From a virus, in the IMG/VR virus record IMGVR_UViG_3300037963_001909, positions 1 through 20,736 of that record: a stretch of 20,736 nt of DNA; one strand, written 5' to 3'. The notes under the pieces are model-generated. The model was given only the letters and a program-made list of their open reading frames with translations, did not search any database and had not been told where the DNA came from. Below are positions 6,458 to 13,103 of this stretch, piece by piece. Every line of letters starts with the position of its first letter. Position 1 is the stretch's first letter. The position numbers and the translations under genes are program-made.

Positions 6458-8796
6458 TAGCAGAAAAAGTAGGTGGAATCAATCACTGTTGACGGTTCTA
6501 AGTCACCAATGATGGGTGGTTCTGATTCAGCTCCGATGTGATGGGCAAACGTTGTGAGGTAGTCATGCTCTGCAAATAGATGCATGTATGTCTCACGAAC
6601 AATGGTTGAAAGAATACCCATGTCAGTAGCACGACATAAAACCGAGTCGTGTATGAGGGAAATCGGAGCGTTGAAGCGTAATGTAGATAGACACAAGAGA
6701 CTTGCATCGAGACTGTGGATCAGATTCGGAGCAGTAGCGTTTTTGTGATGTGCTTTGTCAACCTTGTCACCTTCTTTGGTGGCAGCTTTTACAACACATC
6801 GACCTAGCAATTGGAGTTCAATTGTTTCGGTTTTTTTCTTCATAAGACGCTGTGTGACTACAAACCCTGATGGTGTTACCCACTGAATTTTGTCAGCACC
6901 GCGATCAATGGCAGCAGCTACTTCCTTTTCTATCCACTTCATTACCTTCATTGGGCCAGGAACTACAGTGTTCATGGCATCTCTGACAGCCTTCACTGTT
7001 TCTGTCAGGTCTTCCTTTGTAACATCAATTCCCTTTTCTTTCAGTGCCTCACGTATGTAAGACCTATTAGAATAGGGCTTGGCGTTGTAAGGAATTGTCA
7101 TAACTGTACGCTTGGTAACCTTACGATCCATGTGCTGTTTAATACAGTCAGGAACGTTAGGTTGAGCATGTTCAGCTATAACTTTGTATGCGTCCTGTGG
7201 TTTGTCACTAGGGACGACATTGACTAACTTCGCTGTAGACTTGTCACGGGCAAGGCCTGACAATATCTGAAGACCACTACATGTAGCGTCTGTAGCTACC
7301 ATCAGGTTTGTGAACTGACGGCTACAAGTGAGAACACAGGCATGGTATTCCTCACAAGCTGCAAGGAACTGCCAGGGTTCATCTGCACCTTCCCATTCTG
7401 GTAAGTTACCAATCGGGTCAGTTGCTACACGTTTGATCAGATCGTGGTTTTGTGAGACCCAGATCTGTCTGTCTTTCATTGTGTCTTTGTCTAAGCCGTA
7501 GGTTGTTGCAACCTGAAAGGCTAGCCAGTGTTCAGCTTCTGGTGTGACAAATGCTGACTCATGGAACTTCAACAAAGACTTACCGAAGTCAGTGTCTTGT
7601 GGAGTTAAGAACGCAGGGATCGGGTAGACCCTTGACCTGTAGTCAAACGACCAAGGAATGAAGAACTTGTCTTTATCCTTAAATACCTTGACAGCATTCA
7701 TGGTCATCCGTGTCCTACAGGACCGCTCGAACGCATTAGCGTTGATGTTCATAACCTCTGCCGCACGCCGCCTGTAGTCTTTACGTGAATCGTAGTTCTC
7801 CGCAATGTCTACAGGCTTGGGTGGCAGTGGCATCTCCACTACAGGGATAAACTTACCGACCGCTGTACGCTTTTCCATTAGTGTCTCTGCGACACCAACG
7901 ACAAAAGGGTTCAAAGTGTAGGCAACCTTCTGAATCTTGTTCAGAAAGGTGATTGGAGTTTCTCCCTGTATACATATGGGGTTACCGCGCCGAACCATGT
8001 CGTACCCTTTCATAACCTCATTTAAGATGTATCCACCTTGAGACTCATTAGACCAATCGTTTGGTTCAATGAGCATCGGCCAAGCAATTGGACTGAAAAG
8101 TTCAGCCGTTGCCATGACTTCGTCTTTGATGGTTATGAATTCAGGGGTAGCAACTATGTAGTTCTGACGCTTTTTCCCCTCCTGACGCATGTCAGTCATG
8201 AACCAGTTGGAAGATTGGCATATGCAATCCAACAACCAACCACCAAGCCGGATGCGAGTAGCTCGCCCCCACGCTTTCCAATGGTCAACATCACAACGGT
8301 TCATCAGTGTCCGTATGACAACCACCTTTTGATGGGTGCCGATGGACTTGTGCCAGTAGTTCTCCTTCAACGTGTGAAGTAACCCTGGCACATTGCTTTC
8401 GTAAAAGCGCATCATGCACTCGTTCTCGATCGCTTGACCTATAGCGTCCGTGACATTGGACACCAGGTTGGCTCTCGGTCTTGTGCTGAATACTTTGTCA
8501 AAGGTGACCTTACAAGAAATGGCCGCGGCTGAATCAGCATCGAGATCTGTCAGAAACTGGCTAATCTCTTTGAAGTTCTTACCGGCGCTGCCTTTTTTTA
8601 TCCGTAGTTTAGTTGACTCAATACTGTCAACCACACGAGGGATAAGCTCACTAATAGAAGCCACCCCGTAGACTGAAGAACTTGCATAACTCTTTTCCTC
8701 AAGATTGGATGTGTTAGAACGTAGCTGTTGTAATCCTTGTCGGATTTGCTCTCGTTCCAGTGCAATTTGTTCATCGATCTCAAATTTTGTCGGCAT
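6457..8796 (-). CDS. Phage single-subunit RNA polymerase, T7 gp1-like
   Basis: The protein has 779 residues from ATG 8796, shorter than T7 (883). Catalytic residues are recognisable: VATDATCSGLQ (D503, equivalent to D537), KRTVMTIPYNA (K562 and Y570, spaced like K631 and Y639), and LIHDS (H716, D717). DKFFIPWSFDYRSRVYPI matches the T7 FYVPWQIDFRGRVY block. The same frame continues upstream to ATG 8829, but 8796 gives a start like T7 and fits the overlap with the small gene before it. AGGAGG directly touches this ATG, which is too close to be an ideal ribosome site, so the start is not certain. It should transcribe middle and late genes. A promoter-like 19-mer lies within its own coding sequence near residues 270-277. 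Confidence 0.96.
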   Translation of the reverse strand: MPTKFEIDEQIALEREQIRQGLQQLRSNTSNLEEKSYASSSVYGVASISELIPRVVDSIESTKLRIKKGSAGKNFKEISQFLTDLDADSAAAISCKVTFDKVFSTRPRANLVSNVTDAIGQAIENECMMRFYESNVPGLLHTLKENYWHKSIGTHQKVVVIRTLMNRCDVDHWKAWGRATRIRLGGWLLDCICQSSNWFMTDMRQEGKKRQNYIVATPEFITIKDEVMATAELFSPIAWPMLIEPNDWSNESQGGYILNEVMKGYDMVRRGNPICIQGETPITFLNKIQKVAYTLNPFVVGVAETLMEKRTAVGKFIPVVEMPLPPKPVDIAENYDSRKDYRRRAAEVMNINANAFERSCRTRMTMNAVKVFKDKDKFFIPWSFDYRSRVYPIPAFLTPQDTDFGKSLLKFHESAFVTPEAEHWLAFQVATTYGLDKDTMKDRQIWVSQNHDLIKRVATDPIGNLPEWEGADEPWQFLAACEEYHACVLTCSRQFTNLMVATDATCSGLQILSGLARDKSTAKLVNVVPSDKPQDAYKVIAEHAQPNVPDCIKQHMDRKVTKRTVMTIPYNAKPYSNRSYIREALKEKGIDVTKEDLTETVKAVRDAMNTVVPGPMKVMKWIEKEVAAAIDRGADKIQWVTPSGFVVTQRLMKKKTETIELQLLGRCVVKAATKEGDKVDKAHHKNATAPNLIHSLDASLLCLSTLRFNAPISLIHDSVLCRATDMGILSTIVRETYMHLFAEHDYLTTFAHHIGAESEPPIIGDLEPSTVIDSTYFFC
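7955..7987 (-). promoter_or_regulatory. Candidate phage RNA polymerase promoter inside the RNA polymerase gene
   Basis: On the minus strand CGGTAACCCCATATGTATA (7987-7969) is followed by CAGGGAGAAAC. The same 19 bases occur only once more, after the terminase gene at 13877-13859, again followed by a G-rich start. TATA-x-x-GGG(A/G) resembles the initiation half of T7 promoters (TATAGGGAGA). Within the gene it encodes GNPICI, so coding constraint does not explain the match in a non-coding site. If active it would drive SSB, endonuclease, helicase, DNA polymerase, exonuclease and reductase genes downstream. Confidence 0.55.
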
Positions 8797-8926
8797 CCTC
8801 CTCAAGATAATTGACTGAGTTTTCGTCATCAATTTGTTGATGCATTAACTCAATGATCTCTTCTTTGTGTGGATGCTTATCCAACTCAATGATGAATCTT
8901 GCGTATTGCAGGTCAGTCATCATCAT
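8780..8926 (-). CDS. Small protein upstream of RNA polymerase
   Basis: This 48-residue frame begins with three ATGs in a row (8926, 8923, 8920) inside the Asp-rich end of the previous gene. GAGGG lies 8-9 bases before the first ATG, a good ribosome site. The product is acidic and helical (DLQYARFIIELDKHPHKEEI...EEDADKI). It ends at 8780, 17 bases inside the RNA polymerase gene, suggesting translational coupling. No function is recognised. Confidence 0.6.
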   Translation of the reverse strand: MMMTDLQYARFIIELDKHPHKEEIIELMHQQIDDENSVNYLEEDADKI

Positions 8927-9233
8927 CTGTGTGTCCCTCTAATTTGTCAGGATGCACGTAGTACAGTGCTTCTTCGGCGCAGATCACAAGTTCATGTGAT
9001 TTGTATGTCATGTATTGTCGAATCTTAGATTCAGCAGCAGACATACGTTTGTACACGTGCTCTTTAATTTTGTTTGTTTCGAGACTGCGTGCGCGGATGA
9101 CACAGGCAACATCAGGCGGCAGTTCCCAACCGGCAACCTTCCACTCCATTACATCTTCGTAAAAGAGTGGTTCGAATTTGTCGGCTGGGATGTCTGCTAA
9201 CTTACGCCATTTATTTGGGAAATACTTACTCAT
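8913..9233 (-). CDS. Conserved-looking cyanophage protein of unknown function
   Basis: The protein has 106 residues and begins MSKYFPNKWRKL. It contains VMEWKVAGWELPPDV, then a basic stretch (TNKIKEHVYKRMSAAESKI) and LVICAEEALYYVHPDKL, ending in four Asp. From memory this pattern (aromatic N-terminus, WKVAGWELP, ITEHVY, HELVVC) resembles a small protein seen in marine cyanophages, but no function is known to me. The start overlaps the previous gene by 8 bases and the end overlaps the next small gene by 14, as usual in this operon. Confidence 0.8.
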   Translation of the reverse strand: MSKYFPNKWRKLADIPADKFEPLFYEDVMEWKVAGWELPPDVACVIRARSLETNKIKEHVYKRMSAAESKIRQYMTYKSHELVICAEEALYYVHPDKLEGHTDDDD

Positions 9234-9366
9234 CGATTAACCTTACGTCCAGGAGCTGTGAATTACTGTCATTGGACAGTTCTAAGGCGTACCAAGCGGC
9301 ATCCTCAGCACTGGCGGCGAGAATGTAGATGTTCTCGTCACTTAGACAGACTTCATAGCTCCTTAG
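9226..9366 (-). CDS. Small protein without a normal start codon (possible +1 frameshift product)
   Basis: The frame reads SYEVCLSDENIYILAA then SAEDAAWYALELSNDS and QLLDVRLIDE, which looks like a genuine compact protein and, as I recall, resembles a short cyanophage protein starting MxxYEV. No ATG, GTG or TTG precedes this block in frame within the preceding 100 bases. The expected start position holds CTA at 9366-9364. The only ATG nearby (9356) is in another frame and stops after four codons. The upstream gene ends AAG GAG CTA TGA here, so a +1 shift at its last codons would join the two frames. The given start is the CTA, as a minimum extent. Confidence 0.5.
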   Translation of the reverse strand, partial: LRSYEVCLSDENIYILAASAEDAAWYALELSNDSNSQLLDVRLIDE

Positions 9367-9586
9367 TGGGCTTTCGAGTAGCTCGTCTTGCCCGTCTGGG
9401 CTTTGGCTGTTCAGGTTGGACAGTGAATGTCTTCCGTTCTGCCAAATCCTTATAAATGGAGTGCCATTTGTGCTTTTCGTCGAAGTAATACAACCAACAA
9501 TGGATTGCATTACGGATGAAAAAGTCTTCATCCAACGCTTTCGCTTTCCCATCTTTAGTCAAATGACCTCCATTAGAATTGGACAT
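9353..9586 (-). CDS. Small basic-tailed protein, first gene after the early terminator
   Basis: The protein has 77 residues. The N-terminus is MSNSNGGHLTKDGKAKALDE, followed by the aromatic helix FFIRNAIHCWLYYFDEKHKW and a Pro/Arg/Lys-rich tail (PKPRRARRATRKPTKEL). The tail suggests nucleic-acid binding. The ATG at 9586 overlaps a perfect 10-bp palindrome (9586-9595). No Shine-Dalgarno is visible. The stop TGA is embedded in AAGGAGCTATGA, next to the frame of the following gene. It heads the operon that includes RNA polymerase. Function unknown. Confidence 0.65.
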   Translation of the reverse strand: MSNSNGGHLTKDGKAKALDEDFFIRNAIHCWLYYFDEKHKWHSIYKDLAERKTFTVQPEQPKPRRARRATRKPTKEL

Positions 9587-9595
9587 GTAGCTACA
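9586..9595. promoter_or_regulatory. Perfect 10-bp palindrome at a gene start (operator candidate)
   Basis: TGTAGCTACA overlaps the first base of the ATG of the gene at 9353-9586. A palindrome at an operon start fits a dimeric regulator site. The ribbon-helix-helix-like protein encoded just upstream (9843-10217) is one possible partner. This link is inferred from position only. Confidence 0.25.
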
Positions 9596-9842
9596 CGTGA
9601 TTGTGAAAAAAACGTTTTCAGTTGTCCAGGTTCTGCGTGGTTTGGGCTAACCCTCCCCCGCACTTACAAGATAGTGACCTTGGACCGTGGTGCCATAAAA
9701 TCAGTTCACTAAGTGGCACATTACATAACTTAATTCTACCTTTTTGTGCTTCTTCGTTTTGTCTACAGAATGTGCCCCTTGACACAAAAAAAGACCCCCG
9801 CCTGACGGCGGAGGCCTGCACCCCTCATGCTATTGTAGTCGG
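9587..9842 (-). other. Intergenic region with terminator, structured leader and palindromes
   Basis: These 256 bases separate the early operon from the RNA polymerase operon. Reading on the minus strand, the terminator (9814-9786) comes first. An A-rich stretch with TAGAATTAAG near 9737-9728 follows, then GTGCCA...TGGCAC arms, then a G-rich block GCGGGGGAGGG (about 9661-9651) inside longer pairing arms GTCCAAGG and CCTGGAC. AAAACGTTTTTTT (from about 9619) and the palindrome TGTAGCTACA close it. No convincing sigma-70 promoter pair was found and no open frame looks real. A promoter for the RNA polymerase operon is expected here. Confidence 0.5.
9786..9814 (-). terminator. Rho-independent terminator at the end of the early operon
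   Basis: On the minus strand the hairpin CCTCCGCC-GTCA-GGCGGGGG (8 pairs including one G-U) is followed by TC and seven T's. It lies 29 bases after the stop of the ribbon-helix-helix-like gene. It should stop host RNA polymerase, like the T7 early terminator, although here it precedes rather than follows the phage RNA polymerase gene. Confidence 0.92.
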
Positions 9843-10217
9843 TTACAGTGCAAATGCCTCAACCCTGTCAGCGATTGGGTCGAACAGTGGGTCATGACAT
9901 TGGATTCCGTCTTCCTCTCTCTCATGATTGGAAATGTACTGACGCACATGTTTCCAACCATTTGCAACACGTACATCATGATTATTATATTCTTTTTCTA
10001 GCTTTTTGTTTTTATCCATCTGATCTTTTTCTTGTTGTGTGTATTCATCAGGTAATTTCATGACTGCTACACTTTCATCACAGAACATGTATTTGATTCC
10101 GTGTGCAAACAAAAGTTGGTACATGTCTTGCTCTTTGCGTTTGACCTCTTTGGCTACACGCCGCAGCATGACAATGTCTTTTTCGTCGAGTTGGATGGTG
10201 ACTTTTTTGGTGGACAT
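9843..10217 (-). CDS. Ribbon-helix-helix-like protein (possible early regulator)
   Basis: The protein has 124 residues. The N-terminus KKVTIQLDEKDIVMLRRVAKE gives a short beta strand (VTIQL) followed by helices, the order of ribbon-helix-helix DNA-binding domains. The rest is long, charged and probably helical (QQEKDQMDKNKKLEKEYNNH) with a distinct C-terminus. It is the last gene of the early operon, directly before the terminator, and starts 2 bases after the preceding stop. A regulator role is inferred from the N-terminal fold guess only; a structural or host-takeover role cannot be excluded. Confidence 0.7.
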   Translation of the reverse strand: MSTKKVTIQLDEKDIVMLRRVAKEVKRKEQDMYQLLFAHGIKYMFCDESVAVMKLPDEYTQQEKDQMDKNKKLEKEYNNHDVRVANGWKHVRQYISNHEREEDGIQCHDPLFDPIADRVEAFAL

Positions 10218-10219
10218 GA

Positions 10220-10495
10220 TCAGATGATGGTTTTTGTGTTGGTTGTAGGGTCTTCCGTTGCCTGTTCAGGCTCAGGTGGTGGTGCGTTCTTGGGTTCAAA
10301 TGACTTGAACCACTCACGTAACTCCTGACCAGTAGGTGTGGATGCAGGCCACGCGGCGAACTTGATAGCCTTCTTTACATCCGTGAAGATGCGGGAGGTG
10401 TTGGGCTTCCAAACCGTGTACGTGACAGGCGGTCCTTCCTTGTTACGCCTGCGTTCGATCCACAAACCTCCAGCGGTGAAGTAGTCAGGCTTCAC
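10220..10495 (-). CDS. Early protein of unknown function, GTG start
   Basis: The protein has 91 residues, beginning MKPDYFTAGGLWIERRRN. A compact domain ends at LREWFKSFEPK and is followed by a Pro/Glu/Thr-rich tail. The start is GTG at 10495, supported by GAGGAG seven bases upstream inside the end of the preceding gene (11-base overlap). No family is recognised. Confidence 0.75.
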   Translation of the reverse strand: MKPDYFTAGGLWIERRRNKEGPPVTYTVWKPNTSRIFTDVKKAIKFAAWPASTPTGQELREWFKSFEPKNAPPPEPEQATEDPTTNTKTII

Positions 10496-10826
10496 TCATC
10501 AGCTCCTCTTTGTTCTCTTCACACCAATCTCTGATGGCATCTTCGTGACGCATGTTAGCGATGAAGTCGATCGGTATCACAAGATACTTTTTACCACGCC
10601 AAACAGGGTAGTAACCGTCACCGTAAGCAGTGTTGGCGTACACTTGTACCTTGCCGCAGTCACCAATCTGAATTTGACCGCTGTCAACAGCTACGCTGCC
10701 GATGATTTCAGCATCATCAACGGTTACAAGCTCAGTAAATGCTTCACACGCTTCGTCCTTGAGTGGATCCCATTCAGGGTTCAGGTGATCGTGTTGATGT
10801 GCTGGATGCTTTTTCTTTGAAGACAT
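10485..10826 (-). CDS. Early protein of unknown function with a VDSGQ motif
   Basis: The protein has 113 residues. The His-rich start (KKKHPAHQHDH) is followed by EIIGSVAVDSGQIQIGD, a motif (S-x-A-VDSGQ-x-x-x-GD) that recalls widespread small phage and bacterial proteins with VDSGQ...DP, then GDGYYPVWRGKKYLVIPID and a helical acidic end. GGAG lies 8 bases before ATG 10826. It overlaps the previous gene by 53 bases. Function unknown. Confidence 0.78.
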   Translation of the reverse strand: MSSKKKHPAHQHDHLNPEWDPLKDEACEAFTELVTVDDAEIIGSVAVDSGQIQIGDCGKVQVYANTAYGDGYYPVWRGKKYLVIPIDFIANMRHEDAIRDWCEENKEELMSEA

Positions 10827-10956
10827 TGTAGAAGCTCCGTTCTAGGGTGGTTAGTTTGATGGATGAATCTGTGAGTGCAAGACGTGCCCGTGCTTTGGCC
10901 TTGCCGATGTAGTCCTTTGGGTTGTTGTACCACTGGTTGACGCGATCGTTACTCAA
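10774..10956 (-). CDS. Small early protein with TTG start
   Basis: The protein has 60 residues: SNDRVNQWYNNPKDYIGKAK, then a basic helix ARARLALTDSSIKL, and TTLERSFYNVF. The only start is TTG at 10956, overlapping the stop of the preceding gene by 8 bases, so reinitiation is likely. The last 18 codons overlap the next gene and read Ser/Thr/Pro-rich. No function recognised. Confidence 0.55.
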   Translation of the reverse strand: MSNDRVNQWYNNPKDYIGKAKARARLALTDSSIKLTTLERSFYNVFKEKASSTSTRSPEP

Positions 10957-11128
10957 GCTGTTGTACAGTAGTTATCTGTACTTTAGACAGAGATCTAGGT
11001 ATTTCTACCAATGCCTCTGTAATAGCGTGGTTTGCTGACATTGCTGTGACCGTTACGTGTCCAGTGGATGCACGGCCAGTGGTACGGGCTTTGCCTGCGT
11101 ACTTGACGAACCATTTTGTGTAGTTCAT
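10949..11128 (-). CDS. Small early protein (59 residues)
   Basis: The ATG at 11128 overlaps the preceding TGA by 4 bases. The protein starts MNYTKWFVKYAGKARTTG, continues STGHVTVTAMSANHAIT and ends KVQITTVQQLE, suggesting a small alpha/beta fold. Its stop at 10949 is followed within 8 bases by the next gene's TTG, filling what would otherwise be a gap in a packed operon. Function unknown. Confidence 0.7.
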   Translation of the reverse strand: MNYTKWFVKYAGKARTTGRASTGHVTVTAMSANHAITEALVEIPRSLSKVQITTVQQLE

Positions 11129-11475
11129 GAAAGCCTCGCAAGGTGTGCGTACTTGTGTTCAGTGGTCATGCAATACCACTTGGCTACAACCCAGATTTCT
11201 GTGGGTGCATAGCGTTTGGGCTTGAAGCTGATCTCTGTGTCCGTGATCTTGAGGTGACCGAACTCACCCTGGATAAGGGCTTCGTCCTCCATGTCCCACA
11301 ACCAACCGAATTGGTCCTTGAGTTGATCGCGTTGACGATTGATGAATGTTGTCTCGTTATCAAACTGAGAATCAGTCTGGTACAGGCTACGGTCTCGTGT
11401 CACAGTCTTGCGTACGAATGACCGTAGGTCCTTGATCGTGGGATCTTGAACGCGTTGCTTGAATACGATTGCCAT
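11125..11475 (-). CDS. Early protein of unknown function (116 residues)
   Basis: It begins MAIVFKQRVQDPTIKDLRSF and contains QLKDQFGWLWDMEDEALIQG and ISFKPKRYAPTEIWVVAKWY. Two bases separate ATG 11475 from the previous stop; the end overlaps the next ATG (ATGA). The protein is soluble with no signal peptide or membrane segment. No family is recognised. Confidence 0.78.
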   Translation of the reverse strand: MAIVFKQRVQDPTIKDLRSFVRKTVTRDRSLYQTDSQFDNETTFINRQRDQLKDQFGWLWDMEDEALIQGEFGHLKITDTEISFKPKRYAPTEIWVVAKWYCMTTEHKYAHLARLS

Positions 11476-11477
11476 GG

Positions 11478-11717
11478 TCAGTTGATCATGCTGGGTTTGA
11501 TTCGCTCACCGTGGATGGTGACTACGTTGAAGCCTAGTTCCTCAATTTTTGCAATGTCCTGGCGACGTAACGTTTTGAAGCCTGTGAGTCCTTGAATTGT
11601 TTCGGCTTGATCATTTATGGGGTAGGCCAGTGATCTGCCGTACACGTCCTTGAGTTGATAGACAGCGAGGCGTGTGCCATCACTGACAAGTCGTGCGCGT
11701 TGAAGTTGTGAATCCAT
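11478..11717 (-). CDS. Early protein of unknown function (79 residues)
   Basis: It begins MDSQLQRARLVSDGTRLAVY and ends VVTIHGERIKPSMIN. The frame is open further upstream to 11813, but that part would run through the hairpin at 11763-11781, so ATG 11717 (GGA about 7 bases before) is preferred. The content (strands separated by turns, QAETIQGLTGFKTLRRQDI) suggests a small folded domain. No function recognised. Confidence 0.72.
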   Translation of the reverse strand: MDSQLQRARLVSDGTRLAVYQLKDVYGRSLAYPINDQAETIQGLTGFKTLRRQDIAKIEELGFNVVTIHGERIKPSMIN

Positions 11718-11762
11718 GCTGCGTCCGTGCGATGCGATGATTGTGAATTTGTATAAAGAATT

Positions 11763-11781
11763 CCCCGACAATTTGCCGGGG
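11763..11781 (-). terminator. Hairpin within the early operon (weak terminator or processing site)
   Basis: On the minus strand CCCCGGCAA-A-TTGTCGGGG forms a stem of up to 9 pairs including one G-U, followed by AATTCTTTATAC. The T tract is poor, so partial termination or mRNA processing is as likely as full termination. It lies between the stop at 11788 and the ATG at 11717, the only real gap in this operon. Confidence 0.55.
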
Positions 11782-11787
11782 TTTGTG

Positions 11788-12096
11788 TTACTTAGTGTTG
11801 GCGTGTCGTGCATAGTAACTCAGGTAAGTTTCGTGCACATAACGACATTTTTGGTCACGATATACCGAGCGAGATGTAATGAACAGGTAGTCCAACATGT
11901 CACAAATAGTCGCGCACATTTGCTTGTCCGTTTCACTAAACTCCCAGCTGTGGTAATTCTTACATACCTGGGCGATGTTGTCGGGCGTCATGAGATCCAA
12001 CATTTGAAGATGACTCGGGCTTAAGTTCAAACTTTCCGTCTGATGATGCGGTAGTTCTTTTAACTTAGCCTGGCGATTGTCAACGGCAAGTGTCAT
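11788..12096 (-). CDS. Early protein of unknown function (102 residues)
   Basis: The start ATG 12096 overlaps the preceding TGA (ATGA); the same frame is open upstream but would overlap the earlier gene. The protein is helical with several Cys and Tyr: SPSHLQMLDLMTPDNIAQV, KQMCATICDMLDYLFITSRS, and KCRYVHETYLSYYARH at the C-terminus. No membrane segment or known domain is apparent. The hairpin at 11763-11781 follows 7 bases after the stop. Confidence 0.75.
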   Translation of the reverse strand: MTLAVDNRQAKLKELPHHQTESLNLSPSHLQMLDLMTPDNIAQVCKNYHSWEFSETDKQMCATICDMLDYLFITSRSVYRDQKCRYVHETYLSYYARHANTK

Positions 12097-12278
12097 TGTT
12101 CGCGGGTTTCGATGGTAACATTTTGATAGGCAAGGGCAACACCGTGAACCGGCGTACCACTGGTGAGACTGCGAGCGAAGGCGTTCGCCTTGTCTTTGTC
12201 TGTGAACCACCATGTCGGCGGCGAGATGTCAGCACGGGCGGGCACGTAATCAGCCCGGACTAGGTAGCGTGTTGTCAT
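12093..12278 (-). CDS. Small early protein (61 residues)
   Basis: It begins MTTRYLVRADYVPARADI and contains WWFTDKDKANAFARSL, ending YQNVTIETREQ. The pattern of a strand, an aromatic loop, a helix and two strands suggests a compact alpha/beta domain. It has ATGA overlaps at both ends. Function unknown. Confidence 0.75.
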   Translation of the reverse strand: MTTRYLVRADYVPARADISPPTWWFTDKDKANAFARSLTSGTPVHGVALAYQNVTIETREQ

Positions 12279-12754
12279 TTTCCCTGCCCCAATCGTTCGA
12301 CGATTTTGTATGCCATCTGTTCAATGCAGATAGACTGACCAACCATTAGACGGGCGATTGTGTCAGTTTCAGGTGCGATATAGCCAGACAATAAACCTTC
12401 TTCGATGTAATCAACCCGGCTAGGATTGTCAGCGTACCACTGAAACAAACTGTGGTTGTATATGTCGGTTAAGTTGTTAGCAATGCTTACCGACAGTTCA
12501 CCCGGGTCAGCGTTGCTTAGGTCATCTTCATCCATCAACGCTTCGCATATGTTTACAATCGTTTCGTATCGCCAGTCATTTGGAAGCTCGCCGTCGTGAA
12601 GCTCACCGATCCACGTAGCTAAGTCATCGGCTGATTGCCTAGCCTGATCGGTGTATGTCCAGAACGAAGAGCCGTCGTCGCGCTTGTCTTGCGTGAAGGC
12701 TGCACGGAGTGTTCCGGCAGTCAGAAACCAGTTGATCTGTGGGGTGGTGGTCAT
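12275..12754 (-). CDS. Early protein of unknown function (159 residues)
   Basis: ATG 12754 is preceded by AGGAG at 8 bases, the best ribosome site of the operon; an in-frame GTG at 12763 is less likely. The protein is acidic and aromatic: NWFLTAGTLRAAFTQDKRDD, DDLATWIGELHDGELPNDW, ICEALMDEDD, and LMVGQSICIEQMAYKIVERL. The spacing of helices and the ELPNDWRYE turn look like a true conserved family, but I cannot name it. It overlaps both neighbours by 4 bases. Confidence 0.8.
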   Translation of the reverse strand: MTTTPQINWFLTAGTLRAAFTQDKRDDGSSFWTYTDQARQSADDLATWIGELHDGELPNDWRYETIVNICEALMDEDDLSNADPGELSVSIANNLTDIYNHSLFQWYADNPSRVDYIEEGLLSGYIAPETDTIARLMVGQSICIEQMAYKIVERLGQGK

Positions 12755-12882
12755 TGGTTGCACTCCTGATAGGTTTGGCCTGTTCTAGCCACGCAATGGC
12801 GGGCTGTAAAGTCATTCACCCAGGCACCTAGGCCCAGTGTGACAAGAAAGATGATGGAGAGGTAGACGATGAGGGCTTTCAT
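12751..12882 (-). CDS. Tiny membrane protein (43 residues)
   Basis: ATG 12882 overlaps the preceding TGA by 4 bases and its TGA overlaps the next ATG by 4. The N-terminus is one membrane segment (LIVYLSIIFLVTLGLGAWV), followed by a short tail with two Cys (RHCVARTGQTYQECNQ). Perfect fit between two coupled genes argues it is translated. It may act on the host membrane early in infection; that is inference from position and topology. Confidence 0.75.
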   Translation of the reverse strand: MKALIVYLSIIFLVTLGLGAWVNDFTARHCVARTGQTYQECNQ

Positions 12883-13103
12883 TTGTTGTACCTCGCCAGG
12901 TAGTTGAAGACGTCCTGATCATTGGTGATGTATGCCTGGACGTCGTACAGGTCAGTGAAGGGGTCACCGTCTTGATCACCGCAGCCGTCGAGCAGATGGT
13001 ATGTGGTGTCGCCGTCTTCGTCTTTGCCCTTGCGAAGGAAGAAAGACGTGCAGTTGGTCAGGGCGTTGTTGAGTTGTTGGAAGGTGTAGGTCGTGTTGGA
13101 CAT
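12879..13103 (-). CDS. Early protein of unknown function (74 residues)
   Basis: It begins MSNTTYTFQQLNNALTNC, then SFFLRKGKDEDGDTTYHLLD, an acidic Asp/Gly-rich turn region (GCGDQDGDPFTDLYDV) and QDVFNYLARYNK. The start at 13103 is chosen because the protein-like sequence begins there. The frame is open to 13229, including ATGs at 13157 and 13154, but that part is Pro/His/Asn-rich and lies in the repeat-bearing GC-rich patch. No clear Shine-Dalgarno. It heads the densely packed early operon. Confidence 0.6.
   Translation of the reverse strand: MSNTTYTFQQLNNALTNCTSFFLRKGKDEDGDTTYHLLDGCGDQDGDPFTDLYDVQAYITNDQDVFNYLARYNK

Noticed and set aside
8797-8832. Longer N-terminus for the RNA polymerase
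   Set aside because: ATG 8829 is possible, but the added residues overlap a small gene with a good ribosome site, and the T7-like N-terminus begins at 8796. Kept only as an alternative.
9612-9695. tRNA-like fold with a 7-base arm GTCCAAG/CCTGGAC
   Set aside because: Too short, one mismatch in the arm, no T-loop GTTCGAATC-type sequence and no anticodon arm in the right place.
9618-9821. 67-codon minus-strand frame
   Set aside because: It would run through the terminator at 9786-9814 and has an implausible composition (many Cys, Ser and Arg without order).
11718-11813. Upstream extension of the gene ending at 11478
   Set aside because: It would include the hairpin at 11763-11781 and overlap the end of the previous gene; ATG 11717 gives a more protein-like start.
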